Below are positions 56,626 to 64,000 of a stretch of 64,000 nucleotides of DNA, in pieces. The stretch spans positions 1 to 64,000 of the forward strand of contig DATKRB010000071.1 of the NCBI GenBank assembly GCA_035532415.1. The letters are read 5' to 3'. Made by a program: the position numbers and the translations under genes. This DNA comes from DATKRB01 sp035532415. GTDB lineage: Bacteria; Actinomycetota; Acidimicrobiia; Acidimicrobiales; RAAP-2. The notes under the pieces are model-generated. The model saw nothing but the letters and a program-made list of their open reading frames with translations. It made no database searches and had not been told where the DNA came from. How positions within the stretch are numbered: the first letter of the stretch is position 1; every line of letters begins with the position of its first letter.

Positions 56626-58824
56626 GTGGATTTCGCGATCTCGCTGTTAGCGTTTTCGTGTGCGACGCAGCAACGAGCGGCTTCCCCGATGGGCCCGGTG
56701 AGGCTCGCGGGCCTGGTAGGCCCCTCGCCCCCTGCCGTTCCGGCCGTCCCTACTGCTCCGGCCGTCCATGCCGCCCCGGCCGCCTCGGCGGGCTCGGAAT
56801 GGCGGAGCTGGGCCGGGTCGTCGGAATGGCGGGGCTGGGCCGGGTCGGCGGCGGCGACCGGCAGCGTCACGGTGGGGGCCGTGCCCCTCGTTTCCGGGGC
56901 GTCCGGGAGTCGGATCCTGCTCAGGACCAGATCGTGGTTCGCGCTCGAATCGCCCATGGAGCTGCTGAGCCCGCTGTCGGTGCTCCGGATCCTCTTCGGG
57001 ATCGGGTTGGTGTTGTGGCCGCTCCTCGGCGTCGCCTGGCGATGGGACGGGGTCGGCGGAGCGACCGTCGCCGCCGCCGGCACCGCGGCGGTCGCCGTGT
57101 GGATCGCGCTGCTGTCGGTCAGGACGGTGAGCGCGGGCTGGTGCAAGGCACTGGCCGGGATCTGGGTGGTCGATATCTCGATGCTCGTGTGGGCGGCCCA
57201 CGGGACCCGCACGGCCTTCGGGTTCGTGACGCTGTACGGGTTCATGGGGGCGTTCGTCGCCCTCTTCTTCGCCGCACGCGTGGTGATCGCGTATGTGCTG
57301 GGGACCGCGACCGGTCTGTGGCTGGCGATGTTCGGCACCCAGGGGGCGGGGGTGGCCACCGTCGTCGCCCTGCTGGGCGCGGTGTCCACCGCCATGGTGT
57401 CGGGGACCGTCTTCCTCCTGGCCAGGTCGACGCGCCGGCACCGGACGGTCGATCCCGAGACCTCGCTCGCCAACGCCTTCGGTCTGGCCTCCCGGCTGAG
57501 CGGGTGGGATGCCGACTCGCCCCTGGTGGTGGCGCTGGTCCTGGTGGAGGGGATCGACGAGGCTCGCGAGGCCCTTGGGCACCAGGTGGGGAGCCAGCTC
57601 CTGTGCCGGGTGATCGAGAACCTGGTCCGGGTCCTTCCGGCCGGGACGGTGATCGGAAGGGGGGAGGGCGACGCGCTGGTCGTCGTTGAGGCCGAGCGGG
57701 CGAGGCGCTCCGAGGGGCCGGCGCGCCCCGACAGGCCGGCGCGCTCCAGGGAACCGGACGGCGGCCGGGGACGCGCCGGTCAGGCCGCACTCGTGTCGGC
57801 CCGGCTGCTCGGCGAGGTGGTCCGGTCCGGTCCGTACCTCGTCGAGGGGGTGGAAGTGGCGCTCCAGTCCTTCACCGGCCTCGCCGTCGGCCCCTGGGCC
57901 GGGACCGAGGTCTCCGAGCTGATCCGCCGTGCGACCCTGAGCGCCCGCCGGGCGGCGGCGACCGGTCAGCCGCAGCTCGTGTGGGACGGTGACAGCGACG
58001 CAATGACGGCCGAGGACCTCGCTCTCCTGGCCGCTCTGGGCAATGCGGCCCAGCGCGGCCAGCTCTCCCTGGTGTACCAGCCCCAGGTCGACTCCCGGTC
58101 GGGCCGGACCGTCTCGGTGGAGGCGCTGCTGCGATGGTCGAGCCCCGAGCACGGTGCGGTCCCGCCGAGCCGGTTCATCGTCCTCGCCGAGCGGACGGGT
58201 CTGATCGACCGGTTGACCGGCTGGATCCTGACGGAGGCGCTCGACGCGCAGGTCCGCTGGCTCCGGGCCGATCGCCAGGTACCGGTGTCCGTCAACTTCT
58301 CCGCCAGAACCCTGACGCGGCCCGACCTTGCCGAATGGATCCTCGCCGAGCTCCGCCTCCGGGACCTGTCCCCGACCTGCCTGACCGTGGAGGTCACCGA
58401 GACCGCCGCCGCCGACCTCCCCCAGGCCGTGCGCCGGCTGGCACGCCTGCGGGACCAGGGGGTCCGGGTCTCGATCGACGATTTCGGGACGGGTCACACC
58501 TCGCTCGAGGCGTTGCCGAGCCTTCCGGTCGACGAGCTGAAGATCGACCGGAGCTTCGTGCACCGCTCCGCCACCTCCCCGGCCGACGACGCGATCGTGC
58601 GGACCTTCCGCGAGCTGGCGCACCGGCTCGGTCTGGTCGCCGTGGCCGAGGGCGTCGAGGACGAGGTGACCCGGCTCAGGCTGGTCGGGTTGGGGTTCGA
58701 CCTGTTGCAGGGCTACCACCTGGCCAGACCGCTGGCCGAGCCCGAGCTGCTCACGTTCGTGGGCGACGAGCCGGCACTTGCGACCGAGGTTGCCCGACGA
58801 GGGAGCCTGCGGTCGAGCGGGTGA
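56626..58824 (+). CDS. Membrane EAL-domain c-di-GMP phosphodiesterase with degenerate GGDEF
   Basis: Up to 732 residues; the GTG at 56626 is uncertain and starts at 56689 or 56956 would remove a low-complexity lead with two EW-R-WAGS repeats. About six membrane helices span residues 110-270. The GGDEF site is degenerate (RGEGDALVV). The EAL domain is intact: VEALLRW, SVNFSARTL, VTETAA, IDDFGTGHTS, KIDRSFV, AEGVED and GYHLARPL. It should hydrolyse c-di-GMP, with the GGDEF part a regulatory GTP-binding or dimer domain. The signal sensed by the membrane part is unknown. Confidence 0.9.
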   Translation: MDFAISLLAFSCATQQRAASPMGPVRLAGLVGPSPPAVPAVPTAPAVHAAPAASAGSEWRSWAGSSEWRGWAGSAAATGSVTVGAVPLVSGASGSRILLRTRSWFALESPMELLSPLSVLRILFGIGLVLWPLLGVAWRWDGVGGATVAAAGTAAVAVWIALLSVRTVSAGWCKALAGIWVVDISMLVWAAHGTRTAFGFVTLYGFMGAFVALFFAARVVIAYVLGTATGLWLAMFGTQGAGVATVVALLGAVSTAMVSGTVFLLARSTRRHRTVDPETSLANAFGLASRLSGWDADSPLVVALVLVEGIDEAREALGHQVGSQLLCRVIENLVRVLPAGTVIGRGEGDALVVVEAERARRSEGPARPDRPARSREPDGGRGRAGQAALVSARLLGEVVRSGPYLVEGVEVALQSFTGLAVGPWAGTEVSELIRRATLSARRAAATGQPQLVWDGDSDAMTAEDLALLAALGNAAQRGQLSLVYQPQVDSRSGRTVSVEALLRWSSPEHGAVPPSRFIVLAERTGLIDRLTGWILTEALDAQVRWLRADRQVPVSVNFSARTLTRPDLAEWILAELRLRDLSPTCLTVEVTETAAADLPQAVRRLARLRDQGVRVSIDDFGTGHTSLEALPSLPVDELKIDRSFVHRSATSPADDAIVRTFRELAHRLGLVAVAEGVEDEVTRLRLVGLGFDLLQGYHLARPLAEPELLTFVGDEPALATEVARRGSLRSSG

Positions 58825-58863
58825 TCCCGAGGCCGGTCGCCCCGGTGGTCCCGAGGCCGGTCG
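58825..58863. repeat. Direct repeat TCCCGAGGCCGGTCG between convergent genes
   Basis: A 15-bp sequence occurs at 58825-58839 and 58849-58863 in the 51-bp gap between the EAL gene and acnA, 24 bp apart. It is GC-rich and can contribute to a terminator. Confidence 0.6.
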
Positions 58864-58875
58864 AGCCGTCGGCCC

Positions 58876-61611
58876 TCAGGCGGCGAGCTGGCGCAGCACG
58901 TACTGCAGGATGCCGCCGTGGCGGTAGTACTCGGCCTCCATCGGGGTGTCGATCCGGAGCACGGCGGTGAACTCCGCCGCCGATCCGTCCTCACGGAGGG
59001 CCCGGACGCCCACCTCCCTGGGCAGCGTCCCGTCGTTCAACGGGAGCAGCCCGCTGAACGACAGGACCTCGTGCCCCGTCAGGCCGAGGGCTGCCACCGA
59101 GTCACCGGGAGCGAACTGCAACGGGAGCACGCCCATGCCGACGAGATTGGAGCGGTGGATCCTCTCGTAGCTCTCGGCGATCACCGCACGGACGCCGAGC
59201 AGGAGGGTGCCCTTGGCCGCCCAGTCACGGCTCGATCCCGACCCGTACTCCTTGCCGGCCAGCACGACCAGCGGAACGCCCTCGGCCCGGTAGCGCTCGG
59301 CCGCGTCGTACATCGTGGTCTGCTCGCCGTCGGGGAGGTGCAGGGTCACCCCGCCCTCGGTACCCGGCACCAGCTGGTTGCGGAGCCGGACGTTGGCGAA
59401 GGTCCCCCGCACCATGACCTCGTGGTTGCCGCGCCTCGCGCCGTAGGAGTTGAACTGGTCGCGAGCGACCCCGTGCCCGGTCAGGTAGCGACCCGCCGGC
59501 GAGTCCGGGCCGATCGATCCGGCCGGGGAGATGTGGTCGGTGGTCACGCTGTCCCCGAGGACGGCGAGCACCCGGGCCCCGGAGATGTCCGCGACGGCGG
59601 GGGGATCGGGCGTCATGCCGTCGAAGAAGGTCGGTCGCAGGACATAGGTCGAGCGGTCGTCCCAGGCGAACGTCTGGCCCTCGGCCACGGGGACGGACTG
59701 CCAGAGCTCGTCCCCGTCGAAGACCGACGCGTACCGGGCGCGAAACTCCTCGGAGGTGAGGGAGGCGCGGATGGTCTCCGCCACCTCCACCTCGCTCGGC
59801 CAGAGGTCGGCGAGGGTCACCGGGAGCCCGTCGTCGCCGGTGCCGATCGGGTCGCTGGCAAGGTCGATGTCCATGGTCCCCGCCAGCGCGTAGGCCACCA
59901 CCAACGGCGGTGAAGCCAGGTAGTTCATGCGGACGTCGGGGTGGATCCGACCCTCGAAGTTGCGGTTCCCCGAGAGCACCGACACGACGGCCAGCTCGCC
60001 CTCGCGCACGAGGTCCGACAGGCCGGTGAGCAGAGGGCCCGAGTTGCCGATGCAGGTGGTGCAGCCGAAGCCGACCAGGTAGAAGCCGAGCTTCTCGAGC
60101 GGCTCGACCAGGCCCGCCCGTTCGAGATAGTCCATCACCACCCTCGAGCCCGGGGCCAGTGACGTCTTCACCCAGGGCCTGGCCGCCAGCCCCCGCTCCA
60201 CCGCCCGCCTGGCCAGGAGCCCCGCGGCCACCATCACCTGGGGGTTGGACGTGTTGGTGCAGCTGGTGATGGCGGCGATGACGACGTCCCCGTCGCGCAG
60301 GCCCTCACCGGCGGGGCTGTCGGTCGGCCCGGCGGCCGTTCCGGTGCCGGTCGCGGGCGCAGCGGCCGCGCGGGGCTCGCGCCCGAGGGTCGAGCGGAAC
60401 GCCCGACCGGCTCCGCGGAGCGGGACCCGGTCCTGGGGTCGGGCCGGCCCGGCGAGGCTGGGGACCACGGTCGAGAGGTCGAGCTCGACCGTCTCGGAGA
60501 ACACGGGGTCGTCCCCGTCCGGCTCGTTCCACAGCCCCTGCTCCTTGGCGTAGGCTTCCACGAGCGCGAGGTGCTCCTCGTCGCGCCCGGTGAAGCGCAG
60601 GTACTCGACGGTGGCCGCGTCGATGGGGAAGATCGTGCACGTGGCGCCGTACTCGGGGGACATGTTGCCGATCGTCGCCCGGTTCTCGACCGGGACCGAG
60701 GCCACCCCGGGACCGTAGGCCTCGACGAATTTACCGACCACGCCCCGCCCGCGCAGGAGCTCGGTGATGGTGAGCACGAGGTCCGTCGCGGTCGTTCTTT
60801 CGGGCATCCGGCCGTGAAGCCGCAGTCCGACGACCGGAGGGAGCAGCATCGACAGGGGCTGGCCGAGCATGGCCGCCTCGGCCTCTATCCCCCCCACGCC
60901 CCAGCCGAGCACCCCGAGCCCGTTGACCATCGTCGTGTGGGAGTCGGTGCCCACCAGGGTGTCGCAGTAGGCCTGGCCGTTCCGGGCGGCGAAGACGACT
61001 CGCGAGAGGTGCTCGAGGTTCACCTGGTGGCAGATCCCCGTGCCCGGCGGGACGACCCGGAACCCGTCGAACGATCCCTGGGCCCATCGGAGGAGCTGGT
61101 AACGCTCCATATTGCGGTCGTACTCGATCGCCACGTTGTCGGCGAACGCGCTGGCGGCGCCCGATCGCTCCGCGATCACGGAGTGGTCGATCACCAGCTC
61201 CACCGGCACGAGCGGGTTGATGCGGGCCGGCTCGCCGCCGAGCGAGGAGAGCGCGTCACGCATCGCCGCCAGGTCGACGACGGCAGCGACGCCCGTGAAG
61301 TCCTGCATCAGGACCCGTTCGGGGGTGAAGGCGATCTCCCGGGCGTCCCCGCCCGCGGCGCCACCGTGCCCGTCGGGATGGCGGCCCCATCCGGCCACGC
61401 CCTCCACGTCGGAGGCCGAGACCTTCAGGCCGTCCTCGTGGCGGAGGAGGTTCTCGAGCAGGACCTTCATGCTGTACGGCAGGCGCGCGACCTCGTGTCC
61501 CCGGGTCAACGCCTCGGCGTGCAGCCGGTAGATCTCGTACTTTCGGTCCCCGACGGCGAGGGTGGAGCGTGCTCCGAAGCTGTCGGGGTGCGTGGACGCA
61601 TCAGATGCCAT
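58876..61611 (-). CDS. acnA: Aconitate hydratase A
   Basis: 911 residues from MASDASTHPDSFGAR. The [4Fe-4S] ligands are Cys in AITSCTNTSNP and the pair in GFGCTTCIGNSGPL; other active-site motifs are GTDSHTTMVNGLGVLGWGVGG, SGNRNFEGR, YGSGSSRDWAAKG and SYERIHRSNLVGMGVLPL. It interconverts citrate and isocitrate, and the apo form may bind RNA as an iron-responsive regulator. An Ala/Gly/Thr low-complexity insert (about 420-450) is unusual. The ATG lies 6 nt after CAGAAT with no ribosome site. Confidence 0.96.
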   Translation of the reverse strand: MASDASTHPDSFGARSTLAVGDRKYEIYRLHAEALTRGHEVARLPYSMKVLLENLLRHEDGLKVSASDVEGVAGWGRHPDGHGGAAGGDAREIAFTPERVLMQDFTGVAAVVDLAAMRDALSSLGGEPARINPLVPVELVIDHSVIAERSGAASAFADNVAIEYDRNMERYQLLRWAQGSFDGFRVVPPGTGICHQVNLEHLSRVVFAARNGQAYCDTLVGTDSHTTMVNGLGVLGWGVGGIEAEAAMLGQPLSMLLPPVVGLRLHGRMPERTTATDLVLTITELLRGRGVVGKFVEAYGPGVASVPVENRATIGNMSPEYGATCTIFPIDAATVEYLRFTGRDEEHLALVEAYAKEQGLWNEPDGDDPVFSETVELDLSTVVPSLAGPARPQDRVPLRGAGRAFRSTLGREPRAAAAPATGTGTAAGPTDSPAGEGLRDGDVVIAAITSCTNTSNPQVMVAAGLLARRAVERGLAARPWVKTSLAPGSRVVMDYLERAGLVEPLEKLGFYLVGFGCTTCIGNSGPLLTGLSDLVREGELAVVSVLSGNRNFEGRIHPDVRMNYLASPPLVVAYALAGTMDIDLASDPIGTGDDGLPVTLADLWPSEVEVAETIRASLTSEEFRARYASVFDGDELWQSVPVAEGQTFAWDDRSTYVLRPTFFDGMTPDPPAVADISGARVLAVLGDSVTTDHISPAGSIGPDSPAGRYLTGHGVARDQFNSYGARRGNHEVMVRGTFANVRLRNQLVPGTEGGVTLHLPDGEQTTMYDAAERYRAEGVPLVVLAGKEYGSGSSRDWAAKGTLLLGVRAVIAESYERIHRSNLVGMGVLPLQFAPGDSVAALGLTGHEVLSFSGLLPLNDGTLPREVGVRALREDGSAAEFTAVLRIDTPMEAEYYRHGGILQYVLRQLAA

Positions 61612-61617
61612 GGGGCC

Positions 61618-61623
61618 ATTCTG
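61618..61623 (-). promoter_or_regulatory. Leaderless-type -10 (CAGAAT) of acnA
   Basis: On the minus strand CAGAAT is followed by six nucleotides and the ATG at 61611. A2 and T6 of the hexamer are conserved. Confidence 0.45.
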
Positions 61624-61689
61624 CCGTGCAGGGCGCCCCGGCCGCCTCACGGAGCGGCGCGGGGTCCTCCGCTGTGCCAGGCTTCATGC

Positions 61690-63132
61690 GTGGCACGCCG
61701 GTCCCGGTCGAGGCTTGTCGTCGCGGCTCTCGCCGTGCTGCTCTCGCTCTCGCTCGGCGCCGGGGCGTCGGCCGCCGGCGCGAGCCCGGGAGCGGCGATC
61801 CCCACCGGGACGTCTCCCTCGCCACCCCTGCCTGCCGGAACCGCACCGCGGGCCGTCGTCGGGCCCCACGTCTACCCGGGGGGCGGTCTCCTCTCCTTCG
61901 GACTGACCGCTCCCGCGCCGGCCATGCCGGCCAAGCTGAACTCGGTGGTGGTGTCGGCCACCTCGACGCGCAGCGGCAACGGGATGTGGCTCGTCTCGGC
62001 CGACGGTGGGGTGTTCGGCTCGGGCGACGCTCCGTTTGAGGGGTCGCTCGGCAACCTGCGCCTGAACGGTCCGGTGGTCGCCGTCGCCGGGACCTCGGAC
62101 GACAAGGGCTACTGGCTCGGGGCGATCGACGGCGGGGTCTTCGCCCTGGGCGACGCCCGGTTTTACGGGTCGATGGGCGGGGTCCCGCTCAACCAGCCGA
62201 TCGTGGGGATGGCGGCCACCCCGACCGGGAACGGCTACTGGTTGGTGGCGTCGGACGGCGGGGTCTTCGCCTTCGGGGACGCCCGGTACCTCGGGGGGCG
62301 CGGGGGGCAGCCCCTCAACTCGCCGATCGTGGGCATGGCGGCCACCCCCACGGGGAACGGCTACTGGCTGGTGGCCGGCGACGGCGGGATCTTCGCCTAC
62401 GGCGACGCCGGGTTCCTCGGGTCGATGGGCGGCGCGCCGCTCAACGCCTCCATCTCGGGTATGGCTCGCACCCCCGACGGCAACGGCTACTGGCTCGTCG
62501 GATCCGACGGCGGCGTGTTCACCTTCGGCGACGCGACGTTTCACGGCTCCCTCGGGGTGAGCCCCGCCGCCACGCCGGTGGCCGCCATCGTCCCGTCGAC
62601 CGGGGGTGCCGGGTACTGGCTGCTCGACCCCGACGGGTGGAACTACAGCTTCGCCAACCCGCCGCCCGACGGGACCTTCCCGGGCTCGAGCGCCATCGTG
62701 GCGGCGGCCGAGTCCCAGCTGGCGCCCGACCCGTCCAGCGGGAACTTCTGCAACCCGTACGGGCCGTGCGAGGAGTGGTGCGCCCTCTTCGCCACCTGGG
62801 CGGTGCAGCAGGGTGGCATCCCGATCCCCTCCTACGGCTTCACCGGTGACATCTGGACCTGGGGTGCCCGGAACGGCCTCGCTCTCCCCCCGACGGCCAC
62901 CCCGGTCCCGGGGGACGTGGTCCTGTACGGCACCGGCCCGTCGACGACCCTCACCTCGGTCCACGCCGGGATCGTGGCGCAGGTGTGGCCCGACGGGGCC
63001 ATCGTGACCATCGAGGGCGATGCCGGGCCCGGCGCGACGGGGCGCCTGGCCGTCGTGATCAACGGACCGTTCCTCGTCTCGGGCTCGGCGCAGTACAACG
63101 GGGTCGGCGTGTACGCGTTCGTCCAGCCCTGA
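61690..63132 (+). CDS. Secreted CHAP-domain hydrolase with six 42-residue GYWLV repeats
   Basis: 480 residues from the GTG at 61690. A Sec signal (RRSRSR, hydrophobic core, ASA-AGA cleavage near 30) and Pro/Thr-rich linker precede repeats of 42 residues at about 92-340, consensus GNGYWLVASDGGVFAFGDA then GS-GG-PLN-PIVGMA; five are good, the sixth is degenerate (AGYWLLDPDGWNYSF). Six blades of this size suggest a beta-propeller. The C-terminal CHAP domain has Cys364 in EEWCALFATWA and His425 in SVHAGIVAQV, as in peptidoglycan amidases/endopeptidases. It probably acts on the cell wall. The repeat type is familiar from Acidimicrobiia (general knowledge). Confidence 0.88.
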   Translation: MARRSRSRLVVAALAVLLSLSLGAGASAAGASPGAAIPTGTSPSPPLPAGTAPRAVVGPHVYPGGGLLSFGLTAPAPAMPAKLNSVVVSATSTRSGNGMWLVSADGGVFGSGDAPFEGSLGNLRLNGPVVAVAGTSDDKGYWLGAIDGGVFALGDARFYGSMGGVPLNQPIVGMAATPTGNGYWLVASDGGVFAFGDARYLGGRGGQPLNSPIVGMAATPTGNGYWLVAGDGGIFAYGDAGFLGSMGGAPLNASISGMARTPDGNGYWLVGSDGGVFTFGDATFHGSLGVSPAATPVAAIVPSTGGAGYWLLDPDGWNYSFANPPPDGTFPGSSAIVAAAESQLAPDPSSGNFCNPYGPCEEWCALFATWAVQQGGIPIPSYGFTGDIWTWGARNGLALPPTATPVPGDVVLYGTGPSTTLTSVHAGIVAQVWPDGAIVTIEGDAGPGATGRLAVVINGPFLVSGSAQYNGVGVYAFVQP

Positions 63133-63173
63133 CCCCCTGACGGGTGACCCGCCCGGGGGTGCCAAGATGAGTC

Positions 63174-64000
63174 ATGCCCGACTTCCGTTCCGTGCTGGCC
63201 GAGCGGCTGCAGGCGGGCTTCGATGCGCTGGAGCGGGGCGCGGACCCCGTGCTCCGCGAGTCCGACCGGGCCGACTTTCAGGTGAACGGCACGCTGGCAC
63301 TGGCCAAGCGGCTCGGCCGGAACCCGCGGGAGGTGGCCGCCGAGATCCTGGCGACCACTGATCTGGCGGACCTCTGCGAGCGGGTGGAGATCAGCGGGCC
63401 CGGCTTCGTCAACCTCACGCTGTCCGCCTCGTTCATCGGCGCGGAGGTCGGTGAGCTCTCGTCCGACGATCGCCTGGGCGTCGCCCGGGCCGAGCATCCG
63501 GTGACCGTGGTCGTCGACTACTCCGCTCCCAACGTGGCGAAGGAGATGCACGTCGGCCACCTCCGGACGACGTTGATCGGGGACTCCCTGTGCCGGATGC
63601 TCGACCTCGTGGGCCACCGGGTCGTCCGCGAGAACCACATCGGCGACTGGGGAACCCCCTTCGGGATGTTGATCGAGCACCTGATCGATCTCGGCGAGGA
63701 GAAGGGCGCGCACGAGCTGTCGGTCGGCGACCTCGACTCCTTCTACCTGGGGGCCCGAGCCTCGTTCGACGCGGAGGAGAGCTTCCGTGAACGGGCCCGG
63801 CGCCGGGTGGTGCTCCTGCAGTCGGGAGACACCGAGACGCTCCGGTTGTGGCGCGTGCTGGTGGGCGAGAGCGTCCGCTATTTCGACGAGGTGTACGCGA
63901 AGCTCGGCGTGCTGCTCACCGACGGTGACATCGTGGGGGAGAGCGCGTACAACCCGATGCTCCCCGACGTCGTCGCCGACCTCGAGTCGCTGGGGCTCCT
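63174..64000 (+). CDS. argS: Arginyl-tRNA synthetase, 5' part (runs off the window)
   Basis: 275 codons are visible from the ATG at 63174. The N-terminal Add1-type domain (PDFRSVLAERLQAGFD) is followed by the class I catalytic domain with SAPNVAKEMHVGHLRTT, HIGH variant HVGH at about 126-129, and ENHIGDWGTPFGMLIEHL. The KMSK region and anticodon domain lie beyond the right edge. It charges tRNA-Arg. It begins 41 bp after the CHAP gene on the same strand. Confidence 0.93.
   Translation, partial: MPDFRSVLAERLQAGFDALERGADPVLRESDRADFQVNGTLALAKRLGRNPREVAAEILATTDLADLCERVEISGPGFVNLTLSASFIGAEVGELSSDDRLGVARAEHPVTVVVDYSAPNVAKEMHVGHLRTTLIGDSLCRMLDLVGHRVVRENHIGDWGTPFGMLIEHLIDLGEEKGAHELSVGDLDSFYLGARASFDAEESFRERARRRVVLLQSGDTETLRLWRVLVGESVRYFDEVYAKLGVLLTDGDIVGESAYNPMLPDVVADLESLGL

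Noticed and set aside
61684..63165. A 493-codon frame antisense to the CHAP gene
   Set aside because: The sequence is a repetitive His/Arg/Gly-rich mirror of the 42-residue repeats, without a start signal or domain.

Overview
The window is uniformly GC-rich and densely coded on both strands. It reads as a chromosomal segment of an actinobacterium. Lineage markers are a WhiB iron-sulfur regulator beside a PdtaS-type histidine kinase, a mycothiol-type maleylpyruvate isomerase-fold protein, DUF3107, the SCO1664/DUF3090/phosphatase trio, an F420-hydrogenase beta-type protein, twin ArsA-like ATPases, and many start codons preceded by a TANNNT -10 hexamer instead of a Shine-Dalgarno site (leaderless-type genes). 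The GYWLV...DGG repeats in the secreted CHAP protein near the right end suggest an Acidimicrobiia-like lineage; that placement is inference.

Region by region. 1-9.5 kb holds the end of a DosS/DevS-type sensor kinase, an SDR, an HTH-PNPOx fusion, a HAD-GH65 sugar phosphorylase fusion, a double-domain universal stress protein, a CtpF-like P-type ATPase and a small coiled-coil protein. This gene set resembles the mycobacterial DosR dormancy regulon, and a DosR-box-like palindrome lies upstream of the last operon. 9.5-16.5 kb carries catabolic enzymes: a ThDP enzyme coupled to a 2-hydroxyacid dehydrogenase, a DUF35-thiolase fusion, a tyrosine phosphatase and a VOC protein. 16.6-20.6 kb has valS and cysS diverging from a 20-bp gap with interlocking -10 elements, followed by a cold-shock gene. 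21.1-23.4 kb is the most accessory-looking part: an acyl-CoA dehydrogenase whose last 56 bp are repeated 1,021 bp downstream, with a MazEF-like toxin-antitoxin pair and three 17-bp tandem repeats between the copies.

23.4-27 kb has a low-molecular-weight phosphatase, a TetR regulator, a glycosyltransferase and GDP-mannose dehydratase. 27-34.9 kb is a complete System I cytochrome c maturation locus (ccdA, ccmABCDEF, ccmG, ccmH, ccmI-like), mostly with overlapping stops and starts. 34.9-45 kb has divergent cysteine desulfurase and Mrp (Fe-S supply), dGTPase, DUF3107, twin ArsA ATPases, a PHP phosphatase, pdtaS, whiB with a perfect CRP-type box, and a glycerophosphodiesterase. 45-49 kb has etfBA and a TetR-controlled limonene-epoxide-hydrolase-like gene with an alpha/beta hydrolase.

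49-64 kb has the SCO1664/DUF3090/phosphatase operon divergent from a family 5 uracil-DNA glycosylase, an F420-type Fe-S flavoprotein, an atypical Fpg/Nei glycosylase, Bcp peroxiredoxin, a DEAD-box helicase, a PIG-L deacetylase, a c-di-GMP EAL protein with degenerate GGDEF, aconitase, a secreted CHAP hydrolase with six 42-residue repeats, and the 5' part of argS. I saw no rRNA, tRNA, CRISPR array, transposase or integrase. Apart from the 22.3-23.4 kb locus the window looks like ordinary core chromosome.
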